64,000 nucleotides of DNA, from contig CAJUOV010000001.1 in the NCBI GenBank assembly GCA_910588695.1, forward strand, positions 1 to 64,000, read 5' to 3'. This document shows positions 57,170 through 63,770 of this stretch, one piece after another (within the stretch, counting starts at the first letter, position 1; the number at the start of each line of letters is the position of its first letter). Position numbers and translations under genes: made by a program. This DNA is from an uncultured Christensenellaceae bacterium. GTDB lineage: Bacteria; Bacillota; Clostridia; Christensenellales; Borkfalkiaceae. The notes below the pieces were generated by a model that worked only from the letters and a program-made list of their open reading frames with translations, was not told the origin of the DNA and searched no databases.

Positions 57170-58978
57170 ATGGGTAAAGTAATCGGTATTGACTTAGGTA
57201 CAACAAACTCGTGCGTCGCGGTCATGGAAGGCGGCGAGCCGGTCGTTATCACGAATGCAGAGGGATCGCGCACGACCCCCTCCGTCGTAGCGTTCCAGAA
57301 AGACGGATCGCGTATCGTCGGTCAGGTCGCAAAGCGTCAGGCGGTCGCAAACCCCGACAAGACGGTCATCTCGATCAAACGTCATATGGGATCGGATTAT
57401 AAAGTAAAAATCGACGATAAGCTCTATTCCCCTCAGGAAATTTCGGCGATGACGCTGACCAAACTGAAAGCGGACGCAGAAGCGTATCTCGGCACGCAGG
57501 TGACCGACGCGGTCATTACCTGCCCCGCATACTTCACGGACTCCCAGCGTCAGGCGACCAAAGACGCGGGCAAGATCGCGGGACTCAACGTTCTGAGAAT
57601 CATCAACGAGCCTACGGCGGCGGCTCTTTCCTACGGGCTCGATAAGGGCAAGCAGAACGCAAAGGTCATGATCTACGACCTCGGCGGCGGTACGTTCGAC
57701 GTTTCCATTCTTGAAATTTCCGACGGCGTGTTCGAAGTGCTTGCGACCCGCGGCGACATGATGCTCGGCGGCGACGACTTCGATAACAAGCTCATGAATT
57801 ATATGATCGACGAGTTCAAAAAGTCGAACAGCATCGATCTCGGCAAAGACAAGATCGCAATGCAGCGTCTCAAAGAGGCGGCGGAAAAAGCGAAGATCGA
57901 GCTTTCGAGCTCCAACTCCACTTCCGTATCCCTGCCCTTCGTTGCGCAGTCGCCCGAAGGAACGGCGCTCCACCTCGAAATGGAGATCACCCGTCAGAAG
58001 TTCGACGTTCTGACGAAAGACCTTGTAGACAGAACGGAAGAGCCTATGAAGCTCGCAATGGAAGACGCGGGCGTTTCCTACAAAGACATCGATAAAGTCA
58101 TTCTCGTCGGCGGTTCCACCCGTATTCCCGCCGTCGTTGCAAAAGTCAAGAGCATGACGGGCAAAGAGCCCTTCAAGGGAATCAACCCCGACGAATGCGT
58201 TGCGGTCGGCGCGGCGATTCAGGGCGGCGTTCTTACGGGCGAAGTCAAAGACGTGCTTCTTCTCGACGTTATGCCTCTCTCCCTCGGTCTCGAAACGCTG
58301 GGCGGCGTGTTCACCAAGATCATCGAGCGCAATACGACGATCCCCGTGAAAAAGACGCAGGTGTTCTCCACGGCTGCCGACAATCAGACGAGCGTGGAAA
58401 TCCACATTCTCCAAGGCGAGCGCGAATTCTGCCGCGACAATAAGTCGATGGGAAGATTCATGCTTTCGGGCATTGCTCCCGCGCCCCGCGGAATCCCGCA
58501 GATCGAAGTTACCTTCGACGTCGATGCAAACGGCATTGTGAACGTTGCGGCGAAAGACCTCGGAACGGGCAAGAGAACGGATATTACCATCACCTCCTCG
58601 ACCAACCTCTCCGAAGAGGAGATCGACAAAGCGGTCAAAGAAGCGGAGCAGTACGCGGCGGAAGACAAAGCGAGAAAGCAGAAGCTCGAAAACAAGAACA
58701 GACTCGACGGTCTCATTTTCTCGGTCGAGCAGACGCTCAAAGACGACGACGGCAAGATCACCGACGAAGAGAAAGAGGCGATCAACGCAGCGGTTGCTTC
58801 GGCGAAAGAAGAGCTCGCTTCGGGCGAAGACGACAGAATCATGAAGGCTTACGATGCGCTCGGCGATGTGATCCAGCCTATTTTCAGCCGTTTCTATCAG
58901 AACGGTATGCCTCAGAATCCCGACGGATCTGTGGGCGGCGAGACCTACGACGACGGCGACGACGAAGTTCATCTTTAA
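57170..58978 (+). CDS. dnaK: Chaperone protein DnaK (Hsp70)
   Basis: A 602-residue Hsp70 with the nucleotide-binding domain (MGKVIGIDLGTTNSCVAVME, IYDLGGGTFDVSIL, VGGSTRIPAV), the linker (DVLLLDVMPLSLGLETLGG) and a substrate-binding domain with helical lid. The Gram-positive type lacks the N-domain insertion found in proteobacterial DnaK, consistent with Firmicutes. The C-terminus ends in an acidic tail (DDGDDEVHL). SD AAGGAG lies 10 bases before the ATG. Second gene of the operon. Confidence 0.98.
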   Translation: MGKVIGIDLGTTNSCVAVMEGGEPVVITNAEGSRTTPSVVAFQKDGSRIVGQVAKRQAVANPDKTVISIKRHMGSDYKVKIDDKLYSPQEISAMTLTKLKADAEAYLGTQVTDAVITCPAYFTDSQRQATKDAGKIAGLNVLRIINEPTAAALSYGLDKGKQNAKVMIYDLGGGTFDVSILEISDGVFEVLATRGDMMLGGDDFDNKLMNYMIDEFKKSNSIDLGKDKIAMQRLKEAAEKAKIELSSSNSTSVSLPFVAQSPEGTALHLEMEITRQKFDVLTKDLVDRTEEPMKLAMEDAGVSYKDIDKVILVGGSTRIPAVVAKVKSMTGKEPFKGINPDECVAVGAAIQGGVLTGEVKDVLLLDVMPLSLGLETLGGVFTKIIERNTTIPVKKTQVFSTAADNQTSVEIHILQGEREFCRDNKSMGRFMLSGIAPAPRGIPQIEVTFDVDANGIVNVAAKDLGTGKRTDITITSSTNLSEEEIDKAVKEAEQYAAEDKARKQKLENKNRLDGLIFSVEQTLKDDDGKITDEEKEAINAAVASAKEELASGEDDRIMKAYDALGDVIQPIFSRFYQNGMPQNPDGSVGGETYDDGDDEVHL

Positions 58979-59110
58979 TCGTTATTCCGCAAAGTAAATC
59001 CGACGCGCATGCGTCCATGAAAACCGCGAACGAGGTATTTCCCGCGAGCGGTTTTCGCGGTATATTAGGAATACGGACAGAGAATAGAAATTACCGGAAA
59101 GGGTATCTTT

Positions 59111-60253
59111 ATGGCAGACAAAAAAAATTATTACGAAATACTCGGCGTAAGCAAGACGGCTACCGCCGACGAAATCAAGGCGGCGTATAAAAAGCTCGTC
59201 AAGCAGTATCACCCCGATCTGCACCCCGGCGACGCTACGGCGGCGGAAAAGTTCAAAGAGGTCAACGAGGCGAACGAAGTTCTCACCGATCCCGACCGCC
59301 GCGCGGCATACGACTTCGAAATCAACCATACCGCGAGAGGGGGTCCCCGTCCGGGCGGTCCCGGCGGCTTTGGCGGTTTCGGCGGCTTCGGGGATATTTT
59401 CAACGATATTTTCAACGGCATGGGCGGCGACGCGGGCGCGCAGCAGCGCGATACTTCGGGAGAAGATATTCAGACGGAGATGTCGCTTTCGTTCATGGAG
59501 GCGGCGCGCGGCTGCACCAAAGATTTTTCTTATACGAGAAACGAAACGTGCGCTGCATGTAAGGGCACGGGCGCAAAGGGCGGCACGGCGCTCAAAACCT
59601 GTATGAAGTGCGCGGGCAAAGGTCAGATCCGCATTACGCAGGATACCATGTTCGGCAGAACGGTCAGAATGGGAATCTGTCCCGACTGTAACGGCAAGGG
59701 CAAGATCATCACCGAAAAGTGCCCCGACTGTAAGGGCAGAGGCTACTACCGCAAAGAGACGAAGATCAGCGTTACCGTTCCTGCGGGCGTTGACAATACG
59801 TCGTATCTGAAAAAGCGCGGTTTGGGTCAGGCGAGCACGCAGGGCGGCGCGCCGGGCGATCTTGTCATCAATTTCAAAGTGGCGCCTCACAGACTTTTTA
59901 CGCGCAAGAACATGGATCTGTACCTCGACCTGCCCATTCCCTATGCGACGGCTGCGCTCGGCGGCGTGGTCAAAGTGCCCGATGTGGAAAACGTGTTCGA
60001 GTATACCATTCCCGAAGGAACGCAGTCGGGTACGGTGTTCACTCTGCACGGCAAGGGAATCAAGTCGAAGAACGGAATCGGAAGTCTCTTTTTGCGGGTG
60101 ATCGTAGAGGTTCCGTCGCGGCTTTCGCGCGAGCAGAGAAAAGAAATGGAGAACGCGGTCAAGAACTTCGATCTTCGTCAGTACGAAAAGGCGAGAAAGT
60201 TCAACGACGCAATGGACGCGCTTTACGGCGTGAATCCCTATTCCAAAAAGTAA
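59111..60253 (+). CDS. dnaJ: Chaperone protein DnaJ (Hsp40)
   Basis: A 380-residue type I J-protein. J domain with HPD in QYHPDLHPGD (about residue 34), Gly/Phe region (GPGGFGGFGGFGDIFNDIF), four CxxCxGxG zinc motifs (CAACKGTG, CMKCAGKG, CPDCNGKG, CPDCKGRG), then the C-terminal substrate-binding domains. It stimulates the DnaK ATPase. The 132-base spacer after dnaK contains a stem AAAACCGC/GCGGTTTT (59021-59057), perhaps a processing or attenuation site. Confidence 0.97.
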   Translation: MADKKNYYEILGVSKTATADEIKAAYKKLVKQYHPDLHPGDATAAEKFKEVNEANEVLTDPDRRAAYDFEINHTARGGPRPGGPGGFGGFGGFGDIFNDIFNGMGGDAGAQQRDTSGEDIQTEMSLSFMEAARGCTKDFSYTRNETCAACKGTGAKGGTALKTCMKCAGKGQIRITQDTMFGRTVRMGICPDCNGKGKIITEKCPDCKGRGYYRKETKISVTVPAGVDNTSYLKKRGLGQASTQGGAPGDLVINFKVAPHRLFTRKNMDLYLDLPIPYATAALGGVVKVPDVENVFEYTIPEGTQSGTVFTLHGKGIKSKNGIGSLFLRVIVEVPSRLSREQRKEMENAVKNFDLRQYEKARKFNDAMDALYGVNPYSKK

Positions 60254-60291
60254 GATAAAAAAGAGGCGGTTATTGTGAGTTTCATAGGGAT

Positions 60292-60320
60292 AAAAAGCAA
60301 GGACAATATCCTTGCTTTTT
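60292..60320. terminator. Bidirectional terminator after dnaJ
   Basis: AAAAAGCAAGGA-CAATA-TCCTTGCTTTTT, a perfect 12-bp stem. It also lies 3' of the aminotransferase remnant on the minus strand. Confidence 0.93.
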
Positions 60321-60324
60321 ATAT

Positions 60325-60437
60325 TTAATTTTGATATTGTAAAACTATGGAGAGCGAATAAGAAAGCCGCACGCAGTCGTCTGCGCCGAACGCCGCTCCG
60401 GGAATCACCGCGACTTTCGCCAAGCATAATTCTTTCC
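60325..60437 (-). pseudogene. C-terminal remnant of a class I/II aminotransferase
   Basis: The minus strand reads, without a start codon, KELCLAKVAVIPGAAFGA, then DDCVRLSYS and a stop at 60325. This is the C-terminal strand pattern of aspartate-aminotransferase-type PLP enzymes (VAVVPGxAFG...xxRLSYA). The frame is lost exactly where the GIY-YIG element begins at 60438, and the rest of the gene is not found beyond the element. Confidence 0.7.
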
Positions 60438-60825
60438 GTCATTGCGCGGAGCGAAGCGACAAAGCAATCCAGAAGAGGCAAAATGTGAAAGAGCATGTTT
60501 CTTATGTATACATAATGTTTAATTCTCGAAACGGTACACTGTATACGGGAGTAACAAATAATTTAATTCGTCGAGTTTGGGAACATAAAAGCAAAACGGT
60601 GGAAGGGTTTACTAAAAAATATAATATCGATAAGCTCGGATATTATGAAATATATACGGATATTACCGATGCAATCCAACGTGAAAAACAAATAAAAGGT
60701 GGTTCGCGTAAAGCAAAGTTAAAGTTGATAGAAACAATGAATCCAAATTGGGAAGATTTATATCATGAACTCATAAAGTAACTTAAATGTCTGGATTGCT
60801 TCGGCAATAAATGCCTCGCAATGAC
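60438..60825 (+). mobile_element. GIY-YIG cassette bounded by 35-bp inverted repeats
   Basis: The ends 60438-60472 (GTCATTGCG...AAGCAATCCAG) and 60791-60825 (CTGGATTGCTTC...CGCAATGAC) are imperfect inverted repeats of equal length: the outer 9 bases and inner 10-11 bases match. They flank a GIY-YIG gene. Repeats of this GTCATTGC...GCAATCCAG type recur widely in bacteria near GIY-YIG genes, so this looks like a small mobile or homing unit. Confidence 0.7.
60485..60781 (+). CDS. GIY-YIG nuclease-domain protein
   Basis: A 98-residue protein consisting of a single GIY-YIG domain of the UvrC/YhbQ type. The GIY motif appears as VYIM...LYTGVTNN, followed by the catalytic Arg in LIRRVWEHK, Tyr/Glu in GYYEIYTDITDAIQREKQIK and a C-terminal NPNWEDLY block. 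Start is GTG 60485, with AGAGG 7 bases upstream. Base composition is AT-rich compared with dnaJ, consistent with transfer. It lies inside the inverted-repeat cassette and may help mobilise it. Confidence 0.88.
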   Translation: MKEHVSYVYIMFNSRNGTLYTGVTNNLIRRVWEHKSKTVEGFTKKYNIDKLGYYEIYTDITDAIQREKQIKGGSRKAKLKLIETMNPNWEDLYHELIK

Positions 60826-60843
60826 GAACAACAAACACAAAAT

Positions 60844-60894
60844 AAAAGTATAGCCCACTATACTTCGTTTACGAAGTTAGTGAGCTACTTTTTT
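60844..60894. terminator. Long hairpin terminator
   Basis: AAAAGTA-TAGC-CCACTA pairs with TAGTG-AGCTACTTTT around an inner CTTCG/CGAAG stem. It would terminate the minus-strand XRE gene. Confidence 0.75.
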
Positions 60895-60943
60895 ACAACA
60901 GAAAATATTCCCTATGGAACACAACCTTTGACCGCCTCTTTTT

Positions 60944-61150
60944 TTATTGACAAAGTATGTAATTTGCGTCTAAATCCAACAGCTTGCATAAATTTGCAAG
61001 CGTATCTAATGCGGGAGTTGCCCGTCCCGACAGATATTGTCCCACCGTCGGTTGTTTAATGTGTAAAGCATTTGCGATTGCGGTTTGCGACATGCCGCTT
61101 TGTTTAATCGCTTCGGCGATTCTTTTTTGTATTTGTTCATGTGTGATCAT
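60944..61150 (-). CDS. XRE-family transcriptional repressor
   Basis: A 68-residue, single-domain lambda-repressor-like HTH protein (MITHEQIQKRIAEAIKQSGM, then SQTAIANALHIKQPTVGQYL and a SGRATPALDTLANLCKLLD recognition/dimer part). AGGAG lies 9 bases before its ATG. It is divergent from two Cys-rich small genes, with two ATAGG-N5-CCTAT palindromes in between, the standard layout of an autoregulated mobile-element switch. Confidence 0.85.
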   Translation of the reverse strand: MITHEQIQKRIAEAIKQSGMSQTAIANALHIKQPTVGQYLSGRATPALDTLANLCKLLDLDANYILCQ

Positions 61151-61173
61151 AATAATTTCTCCTAATAGTATTT

Positions 61174-61218
61174 TATAGGAAACGCCTATAAAATACTTGA
61201 CATATAGGTAATACCTAT
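61174..61218. promoter_or_regulatory. Two ATAGG-N5-CCTAT operators of the XRE repressor
   Basis: Palindromes at 61174-61190 (TATAGG-AAACG-CCTATA) and 61204-61218 (ATAGG-TAATA-CCTAT), centres 29 bases apart. The second lies between the -35 and -10 boxes of the rightward promoter, so binding would block it; the first lies in the xre promoter region. Confidence 0.7.
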
Positions 61219-61226
61219 GGTATATT
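61197..61226 (+). promoter_or_regulatory. Promoter of the Cys-rich gene pair
   Basis: TTGACA, 18 bases, TATATT, with an XRE operator in the spacer. SD GAGGAG follows. Confidence 0.7.
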
Positions 61227-61245
61227 TATGCTGAGGAGCAAAAAA

Positions 61246-61524
61246 ATGAATCAATGCGTACATCAATGTTGTCGGTGCAAGAGTTACAACAGTTATTATG
61301 TTATAAACGGATTCAAGTACGAAAAAACAAAATCGGGATATTGCCGAACGAAGCGAGAGACGGTGGGATTGCACGACAGTTGCGAATATTTTTCGTATAA
61401 ATCGCCGAACGAGAGCAAGTGCGAGCCGTTGCTTGCGGCGCGGCTGGAAAATATCCTGCAAGAGATATCGTTATTGCGGCAGATGATCGGGGAGGATCGG
61501 GGAGATGACGTGCGAGACGTGTGA
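61246..61524 (+). CDS. Cys-rich small protein 1
   Basis: A 92-residue protein with an N-terminal Cys cluster (MNQCVHQCCRCKSYNSYY, then GYCRTKRETVGLHDSCEYF) likely to bind zinc, and a C-terminal helix (AARLENILQEISLLRQMI). No family recognised. Start ATG 61246, 7 bases after GAGGAGC. Overlaps the next gene by 20 bases. Product of a repressor-controlled unit. Confidence 0.65.
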   Translation: MNQCVHQCCRCKSYNSYYVINGFKYEKTKSGYCRTKRETVGLHDSCEYFSYKSPNESKCEPLLAARLENILQEISLLRQMIGEDRGDDVRDV

Positions 61525-61729
61525 GCACTGCAAAGAATTGTATCGGCGGGGCGGATACGGGTTGGACGGGCAGAAAAAGTATCTGTGCGAACTCCGAGAC
61601 AAGCGCGTGGAGCGGACGGAGCGCTGCGACAGATGGCAAAAACGGGAAGAGAAGAAGCGGGATCTCCTATCGGATTTAAGTCGGGCGGAAGGCGATATTC
61701 GCGCGCTCCTTGAAATGTGCAAAAAATAA
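61505..61729 (+). CDS. Cys-rich small protein 2
   Basis: A 74-residue protein related in layout to its neighbour: Cys cluster MTCETCEHCKELYRRGG, KKYLCELRDKRVERTERCDRW, then a helix (LLSDLSRAEGDIRALLEMCK). SD GGGGAG lies directly before the ATG. Such small zinc-binding proteins are common in phages and integrative elements; function unknown. Confidence 0.65.
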   Translation: MTCETCEHCKELYRRGGYGLDGQKKYLCELRDKRVERTERCDRWQKREEKKRDLLSDLSRAEGDIRALLEMCKK

Positions 61730-61757
61730 CCCCCTCCCGCAGAAGCTGGAGGGGGTT
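61728..61757. terminator. Terminator
   Basis: AACCCCCTCC and GGAGGGGGTT pair across CGCAGAAGCT. T-tract is short; it sits between convergent genes. Confidence 0.75.
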
Positions 61758-61760
61758 CGG

Positions 61761-62303
61761 TCATTCGTTCCGCATCAAAAAATATTCCGTGAGAATTTTC
61801 ACGGCAACTTCCGTCTCCGCTTGCGAAAGGTCGGGAGAGGCGTAGAGTGAAAGAGTTTCCCGAACGAGTTCGGGGAGTTGTTCTTTTTCCGCGCCCGCGC
61901 ACCGTTCGGTAAGCGCAGCGGCGGCTTCGCCGCGTTTTTCGTCGGCGACGATCCCGTCGAGAAGATTGTCGAGGGGGTCGGGTTTTGCCTGTTGTTTGGG
62001 AGAACGGAAAAACTGTTCGTATACGACGTAGTAAAGGGTCGCGGCAAGCCCGCACGAGAATCCCTTTTCGACCGTTGCCGCCAGATCCTTGGTAAAGGGG
62101 TCGGCGCTGAGCGTTACGAGCGCGGCGTACACGGCGTACACCGCGATTCCGATTGCAAACGGAAGAAAGACGAACGCCTTTTTATTGCAGTTTTTCATGA
62201 CCGTTTTTTTGAGGAGCGACGTTAAAAGCGTCACTCCGAGCGCGAGCAGCAGAACGTCCGCGCCGAAGGTGCGGAAAGCGTTCATAAATTGCAGAGCCGT
62301 CAT
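61761..62303 (-). CDS. Hypothetical membrane protein, holin-like in shape
   Basis: A 180-residue protein with three hydrophobic segments in its first 100 residues (VLLLALGVTLLTSLL, KAFVFLPFAIGIAVYAVYAALV, GLAATLYYVVYEQFF) and a charged, Glu/Ala-rich helical C-terminal half. The arrangement recalls some phage holins, but no such family is firmly recognised. SD AGGAGG lies 6-7 bases before the ATG at 62303 on the minus strand. Confidence 0.65.
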   Translation of the reverse strand: MTALQFMNAFRTFGADVLLLALGVTLLTSLLKKTVMKNCNKKAFVFLPFAIGIAVYAVYAALVTLSADPFTKDLAATVEKGFSCGLAATLYYVVYEQFFRSPKQQAKPDPLDNLLDGIVADEKRGEAAAALTERCAGAEKEQLPELVRETLSLYASPDLSQAETEVAVKILTEYFLMRNE

Positions 62304-62401
62304 AGTAACCTCCTGCCCGCCGCATTTACATTATATCGGAAATTTGATCCCGTAAAGGGGATATCTGTCAAATATTTTCTGTTTGTTTTGTCATATAACG
62401 C

Positions 62402-62431
62402 TTGACTTCCCTTGTCGGATTTTGTTATAAT
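62402..62431 (+). promoter_or_regulatory. Promoter of the purE leader ORF (predicted leaderless)
   Basis: TTGACT, 18 bases, TATAAT, then 6 bases and an ATG at 62438 with no Shine-Dalgarno. Confidence 0.72.
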
Positions 62432-62437
62432 ATTGTC

Positions 62438-62509
62438 ATGAAAAGTGTTTTCGTAAAATGTCGTAATAAATTCGTTTTAACGGAAATTTCAGGCAGTCTT
62501 TCCGTATAG
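62438..62509 (+). CDS. 23-residue leader peptide upstream of purE
   Basis: Begins on the predicted transcription start (ATG 62438) and runs 23 codons (MKSVFVKCRNKF..., ending SGSLSV) to TAG 62507, which lies in the loop of the terminator hairpin 62492-62521. A ribosome translating to the end would cover the 5' arm of the terminator, a layout that fits attenuation. Confidence 0.5.
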   Translation: MKSVFVKCRNKFVLTEISGSLSV

Positions 62510-62535
62510 GAAAAGACTGCCTTATTTTACTTTTT
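62492..62535 (+). terminator. Attenuator terminator upstream of purE
   Basis: GGCAGTCTTT pairs with AAAGACTGCC around a ten-base loop, followed by TTATTTTACTTTTT. It sits between the promoter and purE, so it must be conditional. The purE SD GGAGG follows at 62536. Confidence 0.8.
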
Positions 62536-62544
62536 GGAGGTTGT

Positions 62545-63036
62545 ATGAAAAAGGTTGCGTTTATCATGGGAAGCGACAGCGACCTTCCCGTAGCGGAAAA
62601 GGCGTTCGAGGTCTTTAAGGAATATTCCGTTCCCTTCGAGGCGCACGTCTATTCGGCGCACAGAACCCCCGCCGAGGCGAAAGCGTTTGCGGAGAGCGCG
62701 GCGGATAAGGGCTTCGGCGCGATCATATGCGCGGCGGGCATGGCGGCGCATCTTGCGGGCGCGTTTGCCGCGAATACCGTGCTGCCCGTGATCGGCATTC
62801 CCGTAAAGTCAAGTTTCGACGGGCTGGACGCTCTGCTCGCTACCGTTCAGATGCCCGCGGGGATTCCCGTTGCGACGGTCGCCGTCAACGGCGCGAAGAA
62901 CGCGGCGCTTCTCGCAATCGAGATTCTTGCGGTGTCCGATGCCGCGCTTACCGAAAAACTCAAAGCGGCGCGCAGAGCCGCGGCGGAAAAAGTACTGAAA
63001 AAAGACGCCGAGATTTCGGCGGAATATCATTTGTAA
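62545..63036 (+). CDS. purE: N5-carboxyaminoimidazole ribonucleotide mutase
   Basis: Class I PurE converts N5-CAIR to CAIR in purine synthesis. The 163-residue protein has the family motifs MGSDSDLPVAEKA, YSAHRTPAEA, CAAGMAAHLAGAFAANTVLPVIGIPV and ATVQMPAGIPVATVAVNGAKNAA. No purK is adjacent in the window. Starts after TGGAGG. First full gene of purE-purC-purF. Confidence 0.97.
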   Translation: MKKVAFIMGSDSDLPVAEKAFEVFKEYSVPFEAHVYSAHRTPAEAKAFAESAADKGFGAIICAAGMAAHLAGAFAANTVLPVIGIPVKSSFDGLDALLATVQMPAGIPVATVAVNGAKNAALLAIEILAVSDAALTEKLKAARRAAAEKVLKKDAEISAEYHL

Positions 63037-63052
63037 ATAAAGGAGAAACACA

Positions 63053-63766
63053 ATGGAAAAAGCAGCGCAGCTCTATGAAGGAAAGGCTAAAAAAGTATTT
63101 GCTACGAACGATCCCGATCTCTGCATCGTTTCGTATAAAGACGACGCGACGGCGTTCAACGGGCTTAAAAAGGGCACGATTGTCGGCAAGGGCGTTGTAA
63201 ACAACCGCATGACCAACATGATGATGCGTCTTCTCGAAAAGAAAGGAGTGCCCACTCATTTCGTGGAGGAACTCTCCGAAAGAGATACCGTCGTGAAAAA
63301 GGTGAGCATCGTTCCCCTCGAAGTGATTATCCGCAACGTATCGGCGGGTTCCTTCGCTAAGCGCTACGGCGTGGAAGAAGGGATTGTGTTCGACGAGCCT
63401 ACGATCGAATTTTCTTATAAAAACGACGATCTCGGCGACCCCCTCATCAACGACTATCACGCGATCGCTCTGAAACTCGCGACCAAAGACGAAATCGAGC
63501 TCATCAAAAAATACGCGTTCAAAGTGAACGATGCGCTCAAAGAATATTTTCTCTCTCTGGGCGTAAAACTCATCGACTTCAAGCTCGAATTCGGCAAAAC
63601 GTCCGACGGCGCGATCGTTCTTGCGGACGAGATCTCTCCCGATACCTGCCGTTTCTGGGACGTTAAGACGAACGAGAAACTCGACAAAGACCGCTTCCGC
63701 CGCGACCTCGGCGGAGTGGAAGACGCATATAAAGAAATTTTTGCGCGCGTAACGAAAGGGGAGTAA
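63053..63766 (+). CDS. purC: Phosphoribosylaminoimidazole-succinocarboxamide synthase
   Basis: Joins aspartate to CAIR to give SAICAR. 237 residues, standard length, with YEGKAKKVF, NVSAGSFAKRYGVEEG, KLIDFKLEFGKTSDG and LADEISPDTCRFWD. SD AAAGGAG. Follows purE by 16 bases. Confidence 0.97.
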   Translation: MEKAAQLYEGKAKKVFATNDPDLCIVSYKDDATAFNGLKKGTIVGKGVVNNRMTNMMMRLLEKKGVPTHFVEELSERDTVVKKVSIVPLEVIIRNVSAGSFAKRYGVEEGIVFDEPTIEFSYKNDDLGDPLINDYHAIALKLATKDEIELIKKYAFKVNDALKEYFLSLGVKLIDFKLEFGKTSDGAIVLADEISPDTCRFWDVKTNEKLDKDRFRRDLGGVEDAYKEIFARVTKGE

Positions 63767-63770
63767 CTCG

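Noticed and set aside
57194..58972. 592-codon open frame antisense to dnaK
   Set aside because: It mirrors dnaK codon structure in a GC-biased genome; no SD, no family features, and dnaK is certain.
58982..60496. 504-codon open frame antisense to dnaJ
   Set aside because: Shadow of dnaJ, extended through the terminator and inverted repeat. Only its neighbouring frame at 60325-60437 holds recognisable (aminotransferase) sequence.
55757..62450. Identical 15-mer (TCATGAAAAGTGTTT) upstream of grpE (55757) and at the purE leader ORF (62436)
   Set aside because: A few shared 15-mers are expected by chance in 64 kb, and the flanks differ.
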